A stretch of 64,000 nucleotides of DNA from Pontibacter populi (lineage in GTDB: Bacteria > Bacteroidota > Bacteroidia > Cytophagales > Hymenobacteraceae): assembly GCF_019336435.1 (NCBI RefSeq), contig NZ_JAHWXQ010000001.1, positions 62,001-126,000 on the forward strand, given 5' to 3'. The notes beneath the pieces are model-generated. The model did no database searches, was not told where the DNA came from, and saw only the letters and a program-made list of their open reading frames with translations. Below, in pieces: positions 1 through 8,619 of this stretch. The position numbers and the translations under genes were made by a program. How positions within the stretch are numbered: position 1 is the stretch's first letter; every line of letters starts with the position of its first letter.

Positions 1-2
1 AG

Positions 3-398
3 TTGGAGTCATACAGGAAATTTTTCCGCAATGAGTTGGCCGAGACACAGGATTATACTTATACAAACGGTTTAATGATTGGGGTAAAGGTGAAGGAGAT
101 AAACGAAGATCAGGATTTAGATTATGAAGTTGAGCTAAAGTACGATGATAAAAAGTCACCTTACATTGCTTTTGACGCATTACAAGCTATTAAAGTTAAT
201 TGGGGTTACCCTCATCAGCACAACATTATCAGCCAAACTGCAAAGTTATCCGACGGCTCCATCTATACCTCCCAAACTTATAAAATTGATTATACTTATT
301 CAGAGCGAGGCTATCCTACTAGAGCAGAACAGGTATACCCACAAGGCAGCAATTTTGTAAAGAGGAAATGGGATTACTCTTACATGTCGTGCAATTAA
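3..398 (+). CDS. C-terminal part of an unrecognised protein (5' end outside window)
   Basis: The frame is already open at the first complete codon, and the apparent TTG start is probably internal, so the true N-terminus lies upstream. The 131 visible residues are rich in Tyr, Asp and Lys. They end in alternating aromatic/charged strands (for example YTYSERGYPTRAEQVYPQGS) that resemble the YD-like beta-strand repeats of secreted Bacteroidota lipoproteins. No catalytic motif is visible and I do not recognise the family. The stop is TAA. The following 200 bp contain no gene. Confidence 0.6.
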   Translation: MESYRKFFRNELAETQDYTYTNGLMIGVKVKEINEDQDLDYEVELKYDDKKSPYIAFDALQAIKVNWGYPHQHNIISQTAKLSDGSIYTSQTYKIDYTYSERGYPTRAEQVYPQGSNFVKRKWDYSYMSCN

Positions 399-610
399 TG
401 TTACAGCGCCAGCACATAAATTTATAGCAAGTACTTTACCCAACACGGCTTATAGCGCATTGGCGCACCATAGCAAGTTCTGATCAGGATTGTTGTTGGC
501 AACTATATTCTAGAGTTATTTTTAAGGCTAATGCTATATTGAACATCCTGAACTTTCAGGTCACTAAAATTTAGGCTTTACAAAAGCATATAGCGAAATT
601 TAAAAAAGCG

Positions 611-1039
611 ATGCAGGATTTATTTATAGTTAAGGATCAGGTAAGGATACAGGCATCCGCAGAAAAGATCTGGGAAGTGTTGACAAACCCTGCCTATATG
701 CGCCAGTGGGAAGAGATGCCCGAGAATTTCGGAAATGAGCACATTGAGCAAGGCAGCGTCATTCATTACGAAGGCTTCTCAACGCTAACTGTTTCAACTT
801 TTGAAGTAAACAGGCAACTGAATTTAACTGTCCATCTTCCTAACATCGACCTGGACCCGAGTGCATATAACATTGCCTATCGTTTTATATTAAAGCCTGA
901 CCACAACCATACTGTGCTGGATTTTGAAATAGGCGATTTTGCCCCGGTGCCTAAGGCGCAACAATATTACGATATGTCTGTTCAGTTTGCCGAAACATCG
1001 CTGCAAAAGATAAAGGCACTTGCAGAGCAGAACTCCTGA
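611..1039 (+). CDS. SRPBCC-domain protein (polyketide cyclase / START-like)
   Basis: This 142-residue protein has the size and layout of a single SRPBCC (Bet v 1-like) domain. It has an N-terminal strand followed by the typical helix IWEVLTNPAYMRQWEE, then beta-strands and a long C-terminal amphipathic helix (from about residue 115). Family members bind hydrophobic ligands in a deep cavity. The ligand cannot be read from sequence. There is no signal peptide, so it is cytoplasmic. It lies 54 bp upstream of a secreted M28 peptidase on the same strand. Co-transcription is possible but nothing shows a shared function. Confidence 0.7.
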   Translation: MQDLFIVKDQVRIQASAEKIWEVLTNPAYMRQWEEMPENFGNEHIEQGSVIHYEGFSTLTVSTFEVNRQLNLTVHLPNIDLDPSAYNIAYRFILKPDHNHTVLDFEIGDFAPVPKAQQYYDMSVQFAETSLQKIKALAEQNS

Positions 1040-1093
1040 CATTTACTTATCGATTTTTAAATATCCATTTATCATAAATACCCTGAGCTAATT

Positions 1094-2737
1094 ATGCGCA
1101 ACTATAAACTTTACGCCCTGGTGAGCTGCCTGCTGGCAGCCGGAACTGCTTTTTCGCAAACTATAAAAGTTGATAAAAAAGTGGCAAACGCCATGCAGAA
1201 GGTGGAACCCGCTGTTATAAAAGCACACATTGATTACCTGGCGGATGACAAATTACTGGGCCGTAAGCCGGGCACGCCGGGTTACCAGATGGCCGTGGAT
1301 TATGTGATCGATCAGTTTAAGAAAACAGGTGTGGCTCCTGCGGGCGAGAACAATACGTACCTGCAGACCGTGCGCCTCCGCCAGGCTAAAACCGGCGCGG
1401 ATGTAACTATAACCGCCATCAATGGCAAAGGCGAACAACAGGTATTGGCAATGGGTAACGATGCCGTGATCTACCCGAACCCGGTACAGCAAAGTGTAAC
1501 GATAGAAGCGCCATTGGTTTTTGCTGGCTACGGTATTTCTGCTCCGGATATGGGTTATGACGATTACGCCGGTATAGACGCGAAAGGCAAGATTGTGGTG
1601 GTTTTCAGGGGAGCACCTGAGCAATTTCCGAACACAATTGCAAACTATAGCATGGACCTGCAGAACACCCTTAAAAATGCGGCAGCACATGGCGCAGTTG
1701 GCGTTATAGTTGCCGCCCCTAACGAACGATCCAGAGTGCCAAACCTGCAGAATGGTGTTTATAGTGTGATGACTCCTGATGGTAAAGTGGGTGCTTCGCG
1801 CTCTTATGTATCGGATGATATCAAACTTTTAGCCAACCTGAGCTATAATACCCTGGAGAAGTTCTTTAAAGAAAGTAACCTGGATCTGGGCAAAGCACAG
1901 GCAAGTATAAAAGCGGGCAAACCTGCCTCCGCTACGTTGCAGGCAAGCATCAAAGCAAACTATACTTCTGCTTACCAGGATATTGAAAGCTACAATGTAG
2001 TTGGTAAAATAACCGGCTCCGATCCTAAACTCAAAAACGAATACGTTGTGCACAGCGCCCACCTGGACCACGTTGGCATTGGCAAACCTGTCAATGGGGA
2101 TTCTATTTACAACGGTGCCCACGACAATGCGTCCGGTGTTGCCGGTTTACTGGAGATCGCCCGAATCTATAACAACATTAAAGTAAAACCGAAGCGTTCG
2201 GTGCTGTTGGTTATGGTTACCGCTGAAGAAATGGGCCTGCTTGGTTCTGCCTATTTTGCTAACCACCCTACTGTACCAACACAAAGCATGGTCGCCAACG
2301 TGAATACGGATATGCCGGCTATTATTGCACCTTTACTGTCGGTGGTGGCACTGGGTGCGCAACATTCTTCGCTGGCAAACCAGGTAGCACAGGCCAGTAA
2401 ATACATGGGCTTAACCGTAGAAGAAGACCCTGAACCGGAACAGAACCGCTTTATTCGCAGCGACCAGTATAGTTTCGTGGTACAGGGTGTGCCGGCATTG
2501 CACATTAAGTATGGTAATAAAACGGCAGATGGGAAAAATAACCTGGATGAAACTGTAAAGAAATGGCGTGAGGTATACTACCACAAACCACAGGATGGCC
2601 CAGATGGTATTTTCGATTATGAGGCCGGTAAAAAGTACACCCAGCTTAATTTCCTGATCGGTTACTTAATTGCCAATCAACCAGAAAGACCAACCTGGAA
2701 CAAAGATGATTTTTTCGGCACAAGAGCAGCGCAGTAA
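1094..2737 (+). CDS. Secreted M28 family zinc peptidase with PA domain
   Basis: A 547-residue exported aminopeptidase-like enzyme. Residues 1-21 are a Sec signal peptide (cleavage likely after AFS). Residues about 130-260 look like a protease-associated (PA) insert. The M28 di-zinc core follows. Ligands and catalytic residues are visible: H323 in SAHLDHVG, D344 in GAHDNASG, the E378/E379 pair in VTAEEMG, D406 in NTDMP and H470 in ALHIKYG. M28 enzymes release N-terminal amino acids or act on dipeptides, here in the periplasm or outside the cell. All catalytic positions are present, so it should be active. The second M28 peptidase at 44.4 kb is a separate, shorter family member. The stop codon overlaps a full AACTATAGTT palindrome and a terminator follows. 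Confidence 0.9.
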   Translation: MRNYKLYALVSCLLAAGTAFSQTIKVDKKVANAMQKVEPAVIKAHIDYLADDKLLGRKPGTPGYQMAVDYVIDQFKKTGVAPAGENNTYLQTVRLRQAKTGADVTITAINGKGEQQVLAMGNDAVIYPNPVQQSVTIEAPLVFAGYGISAPDMGYDDYAGIDAKGKIVVVFRGAPEQFPNTIANYSMDLQNTLKNAAAHGAVGVIVAAPNERSRVPNLQNGVYSVMTPDGKVGASRSYVSDDIKLLANLSYNTLEKFFKESNLDLGKAQASIKAGKPASATLQASIKANYTSAYQDIESYNVVGKITGSDPKLKNEYVVHSAHLDHVGIGKPVNGDSIYNGAHDNASGVAGLLEIARIYNNIKVKPKRSVLLVMVTAEEMGLLGSAYFANHPTVPTQSMVANVNTDMPAIIAPLLSVVALGAQHSSLANQVAQASKYMGLTVEEDPEPEQNRFIRSDQYSFVVQGVPALHIKYGNKTADGKNNLDETVKKWREVYYHKPQDGPDGIFDYEAGKKYTQLNFLIGYLIANQPERPTWNKDDFFGTRAAQ

Positions 2738-2756
2738 ACTATAGTTTCCAGTTATT

Positions 2757-2790
2757 AAAACAGCCGGTTCAAAGATGAGCCGGCTGTTTT
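2757..2790 (+). terminator. Intrinsic terminator after the M28 peptidase
   Basis: A perfect 11-bp stem, AAAACAGCCGG with CCGGCTGTTTT, around a 12-nt loop, starts 20 bp after the stop codon. The A-tract on the left and T-tract on the right allow termination in either direction. Confidence 0.85.
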
Positions 2791-2880
2791 GGTTTTGGTT
2801 TAAGCCTTTTCCGGTTCTGAAAACGTGAAGGGGTTTGGAGCTTTGCTATAGTTGGTGTCTATTGTTCTATAGCTAGAGTG

Positions 2881-3064
2881 GTTTAACCACCCCCGGCCCC
2901 TCCTTGTCTAAGGCAGGGAGTTATTGCTGCCTTTGCTATAGTTGAGGTTATCATTTTATAGTAAGCGTTTTTAACCCACCCCTACCCCTCCCAAGAGGGG
3001 AATTTCTGATATTGCTATAGTCGGTGGCTATAGTTTTATAGTTTCTGTTTTAACACCCCTGTAG
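2881..3064 (-). repeat. Partial composite repeat, copy A (modules v and iv)
   Basis: Module v is present in reverse at 2967-3007 (core CCCTCCCAAGAGGGGAATTT). Module iv is reduced to its inner end at 3047-3064 (TTAACACCCCTGTAG). The same order and spacing occur in the full copies at 27.3, 55.8 and 59.2 kb. A degenerate module-v-like segment lies at 2881-2930. Modules i to iii are missing here. Confidence 0.7.
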
Positions 3065-3348
3065 GAACGTCTGCAACATATTTCCAAACCAAACCATCCC
3101 CTTTATAAAGTTATACTTACATGTAACACCAGCAACTATAAAAGACTGATCAAAACAAGTATAAAATATTCATATACAACTATATTATCAAATCTAAACA
3201 AAAACCAAACTTCCTTAAATTATACAAATTAATACACCAAACAAAAATGTAATAACATGCTAGGTTATAAGCTGATTACCCTCTATACTTGTAGCTATTT
3301 TACCTGAAAACACAACAGGTAAGAGCCAACTTTTAGCCGGGTTTTTAA

Positions 3349-5556
3349 ATGAATAGCACGCTTACTTCTGAGTTCTATAGTACTATTTTACAGCACAGCC
3401 ATGACATGATCACCATTATAGATCCTTCCGGTATCTATAAGTATGTGAGCAATTCAGTTGAACTTCATTTCGGATTTAAAACCACTGAGCTTGTTGGTAA
3501 TAATGCGCTGCATCATATTCATGCTGAAGACCTGCCTTATATCTTTGAGCTGCTGGAAAATATAAAAACCCAAAAGCAGATAAAAGCTCAGCCATTCCGG
3601 TACCTGCATCAAAACGGCAACTGGCGCTGGCTAAGCATGGTACTCACCAACATGCTGGATAACCCTATTATTCAGGGATATGTAACCAACTCACGGGATA
3701 TAACCGAGGAAGTGGAGCTGATGCGCATGCGCGAAAAAAGTGAGGCTTACTATAAAGCCCTGTTCTTCAATCACCCGGACCTTGTTTTTACAATGAACGA
3801 AATCGGTCTGATAAATGAAAGCAACGACAGCGTATCGCGTATTTCGGGTTACTTTCCCCAGGAAGCTATAGGTAAACACTTTACCCATTATATTGCCCCA
3901 TCTCATTTGCAGGAAGCTATGCAGGCATTCCGGAAAGTGATAAGCGGCGGCGCGCATACCTTCTCAACAAGGATTATCAATAAAAATGAGGAGCTTCTGG
4001 ATCTTTGCGTAACGCTTGTACCCGTATGGCTTGGCAACAGAATAACGGCGGTACATTGCATTGCAAAAGACATTACACAGATAAAGTTATCCGAAAGGTT
4101 ACTGAAAGAACAGGCTGCGCAGCTAAGCAACATCCTTGGCAGTATAACCGAAGGCTTTTTTGCTCTTAACAGGGAATGGTGCTTCACTTACGCTAACCGC
4201 ACCTTTGCCAATTATTTTAAAGTCCCTGCCGAGAGCATCATCAACCGCAACATCTGGCAGAACTCACCGGAACTTGTGCGCACACTTTTCTATCATAAAT
4301 GCCAGCAGGTTATGTCGACCGGCGAAGCCATTGAGTTTGAAGAATATATTGAGACGATACAGGCAACTACCAGCTATAAGATCTACCCTTTCGAGGATGG
4401 CATTGCGGTTTGCTTTACGGATATAACTGCTAAAAACACAGCCCAGAACGAGCTGAAAAAACTTTCGCTGGTAGCAAGCAAAACGACCAACGGCGTTATT
4501 ATTACAGATAAAAAAGGTAAAGTAGAATGGGTAAATGCTTCGTTTACCAAGCTTACCGGCTTTACCCAGGAAGAAATGCTGCACCAGGATCCTATCACCA
4601 AATTGCAGGGCCAGGAAACTAATAAAGAGGATATTACCAACCTGAAACGGCTGCTTTGCCTGGCTATTCCATTTTCGGAGGAGCTGCTTACCTACAAAAA
4701 GGACGGCGGCAAGATCTGGATCGCTGCCGATATTACCCCGATCCTGAACGAGGAGGATAAAGTTGAAAAGTTCATCGTAATCTATACCGATATATCGGAC
4801 CGTAAATTTGCCGAAGAGCAGCTGTTGCAGATGAATGAGAACCTGGTGATGCAGAACCGCGACCTGCAGCAGTTTACCTATATCGTATCGCATAACCTAC
4901 GCGCTCCTGTTGCTAACATGATAGGCCTGACCCGCATTCTGCCTAAACTGGATATTAACACACCGAACTATACCACTGCCCTCCAAAGCCTGGATAAATC
5001 TGTTTTGCGCCTCGATAACGTGATCTGTGACCTGAGCAAGATATTATCCATCAAAAACCCTGAAAACGGGGACGTTGCCGAAACAATAGATCTGAAAAGT
5101 ATAAGCGAAGAAGTGCTGAACAGCATGCAGGACACACTTTTCAGCCTGCAGGCAACTATAGAGCTGCAGATACCAAATGGCTTACTGCTAACCGCGAAAA
5201 GAGCTTACCTGCATAGTGTGCTGCATAACCTGGTAACAAATGCTATCAAGTACCGCTCTACGGACAGAACGCTTCATTTAAGGCTGAAAGCAGAGCATAC
5301 ACCCCAGGGAATATCGTTACTGGTGCAGGACAACGGGCTGGGCATGGATATGGAGGTAGTACGTCCTCACATTTTTAAACTTTATAAACGTTTTCATGTA
5401 CATACTGAAGGAACGGGTCTTGGTTTATATCTCGTAAAATCTCAGGTGGAAGCCATAGGCGGCACCATTGATGTAGATAGCACGAAAGGGCACGGCACTA
5501 CATTCCGGGTATTCTTCAGGGCGCAGCAGCATGATCGAAAGGGCGTATATAATTGA
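3349..5556 (+). CDS. PAS-domain sensor histidine kinase
   Basis: A 735-residue kinase with no membrane segment, so probably a cytoplasmic sensor. Four PAS-type modules are apparent (about 1-120, 125-245, 250-363 and 370-490), several ending in the PAC-like DIT or DIS signature. The phospho-acceptor is H515 in SHNLRAP. The ATPase domain shows the N box (N631 in LVTNAIKY), the D box (D661 in VQDNGLGMD) and the G box GTGLGLYLV (688-696). All are intact. No cofactor-binding residue can be assigned, so the signal is unknown. Its 3' end overlaps the receiver gene by 26 bp, which points to translational coupling and a cognate pair. Confidence 0.92.
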   Translation: MNSTLTSEFYSTILQHSHDMITIIDPSGIYKYVSNSVELHFGFKTTELVGNNALHHIHAEDLPYIFELLENIKTQKQIKAQPFRYLHQNGNWRWLSMVLTNMLDNPIIQGYVTNSRDITEEVELMRMREKSEAYYKALFFNHPDLVFTMNEIGLINESNDSVSRISGYFPQEAIGKHFTHYIAPSHLQEAMQAFRKVISGGAHTFSTRIINKNEELLDLCVTLVPVWLGNRITAVHCIAKDITQIKLSERLLKEQAAQLSNILGSITEGFFALNREWCFTYANRTFANYFKVPAESIINRNIWQNSPELVRTLFYHKCQQVMSTGEAIEFEEYIETIQATTSYKIYPFEDGIAVCFTDITAKNTAQNELKKLSLVASKTTNGVIITDKKGKVEWVNASFTKLTGFTQEEMLHQDPITKLQGQETNKEDITNLKRLLCLAIPFSEELLTYKKDGGKIWIAADITPILNEEDKVEKFIVIYTDISDRKFAEEQLLQMNENLVMQNRDLQQFTYIVSHNLRAPVANMIGLTRILPKLDINTPNYTTALQSLDKSVLRLDNVICDLSKILSIKNPENGDVAETIDLKSISEEVLNSMQDTLFSLQATIELQIPNGLLLTAKRAYLHSVLHNLVTNAIKYRSTDRTLHLRLKAEHTPQGISLLVQDNGLGMDMEVVRPHIFKLYKRFHVHTEGTGLGLYLVKSQVEAIGGTIDVDSTKGHGTTFRVFFRAQQHDRKGVYN

Positions 5557-5917
5557 TGATGACGAGATAAGTATCTTCCTGACATCAACACTACTGGAAA
5601 CAGCGGCTTTTGCCCGCAAGGTAGAATGTTACCTGTTTGCTCAGCCGGCCCTCGAAAAATTGCAGCACATTCCGGAAACCAAGCTCCCTGAAGTTATTTT
5701 CCTCGACCTTAACATGCCCGGGCTTACCGGCTGGGATTTCCTGGATATACTGACCAAACAGGAAGACCGGTACCTTGGCAAAAGCAACATTTACATCCTT
5801 ACATCTTCTGTAAATGTGCATGAAAAAGAGCTGGCCCTGAGTTACAGACTTGTCAGCGGTTTCCTGAGAAAACCACTCGACGAATGCGAAATAGACCGGA
5901 TAAAAGAGGGAGTTTAA
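5531..5917 (+). CDS. Single-domain response regulator (CheY-like)
   Basis: A 128-residue stand-alone receiver. It has the acidic pocket D9/D10/D11, phospho-acceptor D59 in VIFLDLNMPG, the switch residue T91/S92 in YILTSSVN and K114 in FLRKP. There is no output domain, so it must act by protein contact or pass phosphate onward. The start lies inside the kinase gene, 26 bp before its stop, and the start ATG opens a continuous receiver fold. Its stop shares the four bases TTAA with the stop of the convergent gene downstream. Confidence 0.93.
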   Translation: MIERAYIIDDDEISIFLTSTLLETAAFARKVECYLFAQPALEKLQHIPETKLPEVIFLDLNMPGLTGWDFLDILTKQEDRYLGKSNIYILTSSVNVHEKELALSYRLVSGFLRKPLDECEIDRIKEGV

Positions 5918-6345
5918 CCCGCCATTAACTGCCGGTAATTGGTTAAAGAGTGATGATCTCTGACAAAGCAACTTTCCGGAATGGCCTCTACGTGCTGCAC
6001 CAGCAAGCGCATAAAACCCTGTAAGGGAACTAAGGCTATAGTTGCACGCAATACACGCTCCAGCTTCTTAAACTTACCATACAGCTTTTGGGGATCAGCT
6101 TTGTAAAAGAAAAAGTAATGCTCTGCATCTATAGTTTCGTAGCCACAGAATTCGAGTGCACAAGCTGGTATGGTTTCCAGTTTATCAAGTTCTTCTATGT
6201 AGTAGGTTATTTTCTTTGTCGACGGAACAGGCACTTCTTCGGCCAGCAGGGGCAGTACCTGGTTTCTGCAAAAATCCTTTGGAGTGTAAAGTGCAGGCAA
6301 GGCTGCCGTTAACTCAGCGTAATACGATTTGAGTAGATCTTTCAA
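5914..6345 (-). CDS. Unrecognised 143-residue cytoplasmic protein
   Basis: I do not recognise the family. The protein is soluble, with an alpha-helical N-terminus (DLLKSYYAELTAALPALYTP) and a central stretch with paired aromatics (HYFFFYKADP). It has no signal peptide or membrane segment. It contains four Cys residues, not arranged as a metal site. Its stop codon overlaps that of the convergent response regulator within TTAA (5914-5917), so no terminator can lie between them. Codon use resembles the neighbours, which supports a real gene. Confidence 0.7.
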   Translation of the reverse strand: MKDLLKSYYAELTAALPALYTPKDFCRNQVLPLLAEEVPVPSTKKITYYIEELDKLETIPACALEFCGYETIDAEHYFFFYKADPQKLYGKFKKLERVLRATIALVPLQGFMRLLVQHVEAIPESCFVRDHHSLTNYRQLMAG

Positions 6346-6774
6346 GATGTCTTAAGTAGAGGGTTTGGCTAAATAATATCACTTCCGGATATCTTACCCA
6401 AAACTATGCCTTATCCTGTAAAGTTCACTATGCCAAGTTTTAGTTAGGTTTTACTAGCTAAACTTCCTATGCTATTCTGACTATAGTTCTATAATTCATA
6501 GTAACTATAACCCAATAGCCAGCCAGTACATTTTATAGTTTGTCTGAATGAGATAGTGCAATCAGCCTATAGTTGGGGCAGCAAAATTTGATAAGATCAG
6601 TGGGTTCAGGAAGAGAAGGAATATTGCAGCGATATGAATTTACTACAATTAGAAAAATTAAAGCCATTAAAAAAATGGCTTTAAAATAGGTAAACCTTAT
6701 TGAAATGTCTTTTAATCTGATCTTTATAGAAACAGAACTATGCATGCTCCTAGTGTAGAGCGCAACTATAGTTC
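6346..6774. other. Gene-free AT-rich stretch
   Basis: No convincing gene. It contains five AACTATA/TATAGTT motifs (around 6480-6580 and at 6765) and a 9-bp hairpin AAAGCCATT/AATGGCTTT at 6660-6682 with an AAAAA loop. That hairpin could terminate the minus-strand gene that ends at 6775. Confidence 0.5.
6660..6682 (-). terminator. Possible terminator downstream of the 93-residue protein
   Basis: A 9-bp perfect stem (AAAGCCATT with AATGGCTTT) around AAAAA. It lies about 95 bp beyond the stop of the minus-strand gene. It has low GC and only a short T-run, so it is a weak candidate. Confidence 0.4.
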
Positions 6775-7056
6775 TTACTTCAGTTCTTTAAGCAGTTTCC
6801 TTGATTTTACACGAACCGACAGCCAGCCATAGTTATTGCGCAGGCGCTCAAAGTTGTTACCTTCCACAATACCTTTCAGGCCGGTTTCTGAGAGCGCAGT
6901 TGCCAGTTCCTCGTCTTTAACCAGGAAATTATCCTGCACCAATCCATATCGGATAAATGAACAGTTAAGTCCCTCTCCGTTTTCTTTTAACACCATTGTC
7001 TGGCTGTTTTCCAGACCCTTTTTTAATCTCTCTAGCTCTTCCATTGCGATTATCAT
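6775..7056 (-). CDS. Unrecognised small protein, 93 residues
   Basis: A short, charged, soluble protein with no signal or membrane segment and no recognisable family. The second Met (residue 5, MEELERLKKG) is an equally good start. The sequence looks like a small alpha/beta domain with a basic C-terminus (SVRVKSRKLLKELK). It stands alone, with 200 bp upstream that carry no other gene. Codon use and composition are normal for the window, which is the main support for calling it. Confidence 0.6.
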   Translation of the reverse strand: MIIAMEELERLKKGLENSQTMVLKENGEGLNCSFIRYGLVQDNFLVKDEELATALSETGLKGIVEGNNFERLRNNYGWLSVRVKSRKLLKELK

Positions 7057-7257
7057 AACTATCTACTATACAAGCGGGCTTCTGACTAAGTTCAATCTTT
7101 TTATAAAATTAATGCTAACTTTTGTATCCCTGGAATTGTTAATGCTGTAATTGGTAAACACACTTCTATAATGGTTAAATGATATGAAATACAGGGGTAA
7201 TAAAGAAGGTCTGTGTGCGCCGGTTTAACTATGGCTGCTGATTTACGTTACTGAATT

Positions 7258-7599
7258 ATGCACCAAACAGGCAAAATGACCACTATTAACTATGCAACCG
7301 ATGCCGATCTGAGGCAACTTGTTTTTCAGCAGGAGCGCGTGATCGTAAAATTTATAGACCAGAACTGTCAGATATGCAAAGCCCTTGCACCGTCGTTTGA
7401 AGCGCTTGCCAAACATGATAAATACACGGATGTGCTTTTCCTGAAAATGGATGCGAAGGAGAACCCGGTTTCGCGGAAAGAAGTGCAGTTTAGTAGTACT
7501 CCATTTATAGCTACCTACAGAAAAGGCATGCTTAAAGACTGCGGCCTGGTAAACAGCGAAGAAGAGATCACAAGCATGCTGGACAAGTTACTGGTGTAG
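7258..7599 (+). CDS. Thioredoxin-like protein with a CQIC active site
   Basis: A 113-residue thioredoxin fold, cytoplasmic. The redox motif is C37-Q-I-C40 instead of CGPC, and the cis-proline is P82 in STPFIATY. Both catalytic cysteines are present. The CxxC spacer differs from classical thioredoxin, so its redox potential and partners may differ too. Met7 (position 7276, MTTINYATDAD) is an alternative start that gives a standard thioredoxin length of 107. It is monocistronic and convergent with the pirin gene. Confidence 0.8.
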   Translation: MHQTGKMTTINYATDADLRQLVFQQERVIVKFIDQNCQICKALAPSFEALAKHDKYTDVLFLKMDAKENPVSRKEVQFSSTPFIATYRKGMLKDCGLVNSEEEITSMLDKLLV

Positions 7600-7624
7600 C
7601 CTCCCGCCTATAGTTGCACACAGC

Positions 7625-8488
7625 TTAATCTTCTATCAGGATGCCCATTTTGCCCTGCTGGTAATCGCGCATCGCCTGCATAACTTCTATCTGGGTGTTC
7701 ATCACAAAAGGTCCGTACATCGACACTTCCTCATCTATCGGTTCGCCGGCGAGCAGTAATATGCGGGTATCCTCTTTAGCAGTTATCGTACAGCCTTCAC
7801 CATCTGGGTTCAGTTCTGCCGCATAGTGCCCTTCCACCAAACCGTACCCCTGCAAGGTTACTTTTCCATCCAGCAGGTACAACACGGCATTGTAATTTTC
7901 AGGAATAGGGATGGCGCATGTTGCGCCTGCTTTTATAGTGATGCGCAGAATCTGCAATGGTGTTAGCGTCCGGATCGGGCCCTTTACATCCTCAAATCTC
8001 CCGGTAACAACCTGCACTTCGTAGCCGTCCCCGGATACAGCAGGCGTTTCGGCAGCGTGCAGTAGCTGGTAGCTGGGCTGGCTCATTTTATATTTACGCG
8101 GCAGGTTTACCCAGATCTGGATTATTTCCTGCACTCCTCCCCTTTCCTGAATGTCGTGTGGCGGGCGTTCGCTGTGCGTTATTCCCATACCGGCATCCAT
8201 CCATTGGGTACCGCCTTCATAAACTATACTGTTATTGCGCCTGGAATCGCGGTGGTGCACGCCCCCTTTGTAAATAAACGTAACCGGCGAAAAGCCCCGA
8301 TGCGGATGAGGACCAATACCAGCCTTGCGCGGATCAATATCAGGCGAGATGGTAGTAACATGATGATGCAGCATCAGGAACGGATCGATCTGGTCTACCT
8401 GCTCAGTTGGGAAAGGCTGGCGCACCGGTGCTCCGTTCATATCTACTTCTTCGGCATACAGCAGGCGTGCTACAGTTCTGTTTTTCAT
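7625..8488 (-). CDS. Pirin family protein
   Basis: A 287-residue bicupin. The N-terminal cupin carries the complete pirin metal site: H61 and H63 in PHPHRGF, H105 and E107 in GITHSERP. The spacing is that of the iron-binding site of characterised pirins. Some bacterial pirins have quercetin dioxygenase activity and others bind regulatory partners, and sequence alone does not decide between these. No signal peptide. Two complete AACTATAGTT palindromes lie just upstream of the start (8492-8501 and 8555-8564), in the gap shared with the disordered-protein gene. Confidence 0.9.
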   Translation of the reverse strand: MKNRTVARLLYAEEVDMNGAPVRQPFPTEQVDQIDPFLMLHHHVTTISPDIDPRKAGIGPHPHRGFSPVTFIYKGGVHHRDSRRNNSIVYEGGTQWMDAGMGITHSERPPHDIQERGGVQEIIQIWVNLPRKYKMSQPSYQLLHAAETPAVSGDGYEVQVVTGRFEDVKGPIRTLTPLQILRITIKAGATCAIPIPENYNAVLYLLDGKVTLQGYGLVEGHYAAELNPDGEGCTITAKEDTRILLLAGEPIDEEVSMYGPFVMNTQIEVMQAMRDYQQGKMGILIED

Positions 8489-8579
8489 GGCAACTATAGT
8501 TTATTCTTATACATGGTACGAGATCGGCAGCAAAGTTATCCGGACCAAATATACAACTATAGTTTACTGCGCCTTTAAA

Positions 8580-8610
8580 CAAAAAGGTCAGCCTTTCAGC
8601 CGACCTTTTG
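8580..8610 (-). terminator. Terminator of the first disordered-protein gene
   Basis: The stem AAAAGGTC/GACCTTTT (8582-8589 with 8602-8609), flanked by A- and T-runs, begins 10 bp beyond the minus-strand stop at 8620. It fits an intrinsic terminator. Confidence 0.75.
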
Positions 8611-8619
8611 TACATTGTA

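Larger units (their letters stand above)
2738..3348. other. Gene-free stretch with dispersed repeats
   Basis: After the terminator this stretch has no plausible gene. Positions 2881-3064 carry a partial reverse copy of the composite repeat (modules v and iv) and several TATAGTT motifs. The last 250 bp (about 3100-3348) are AT-rich and presumably hold the promoter of the histidine kinase, but I cannot assign a start site. Confidence 0.7.

Noticed and set aside
6533..6745. 70-codon minus-strand open frame with a hydrophobic segment
   Set aside because: It runs across AACTATA motifs and a hairpin in an AT-rich gap, has no family resemblance and no support from context.
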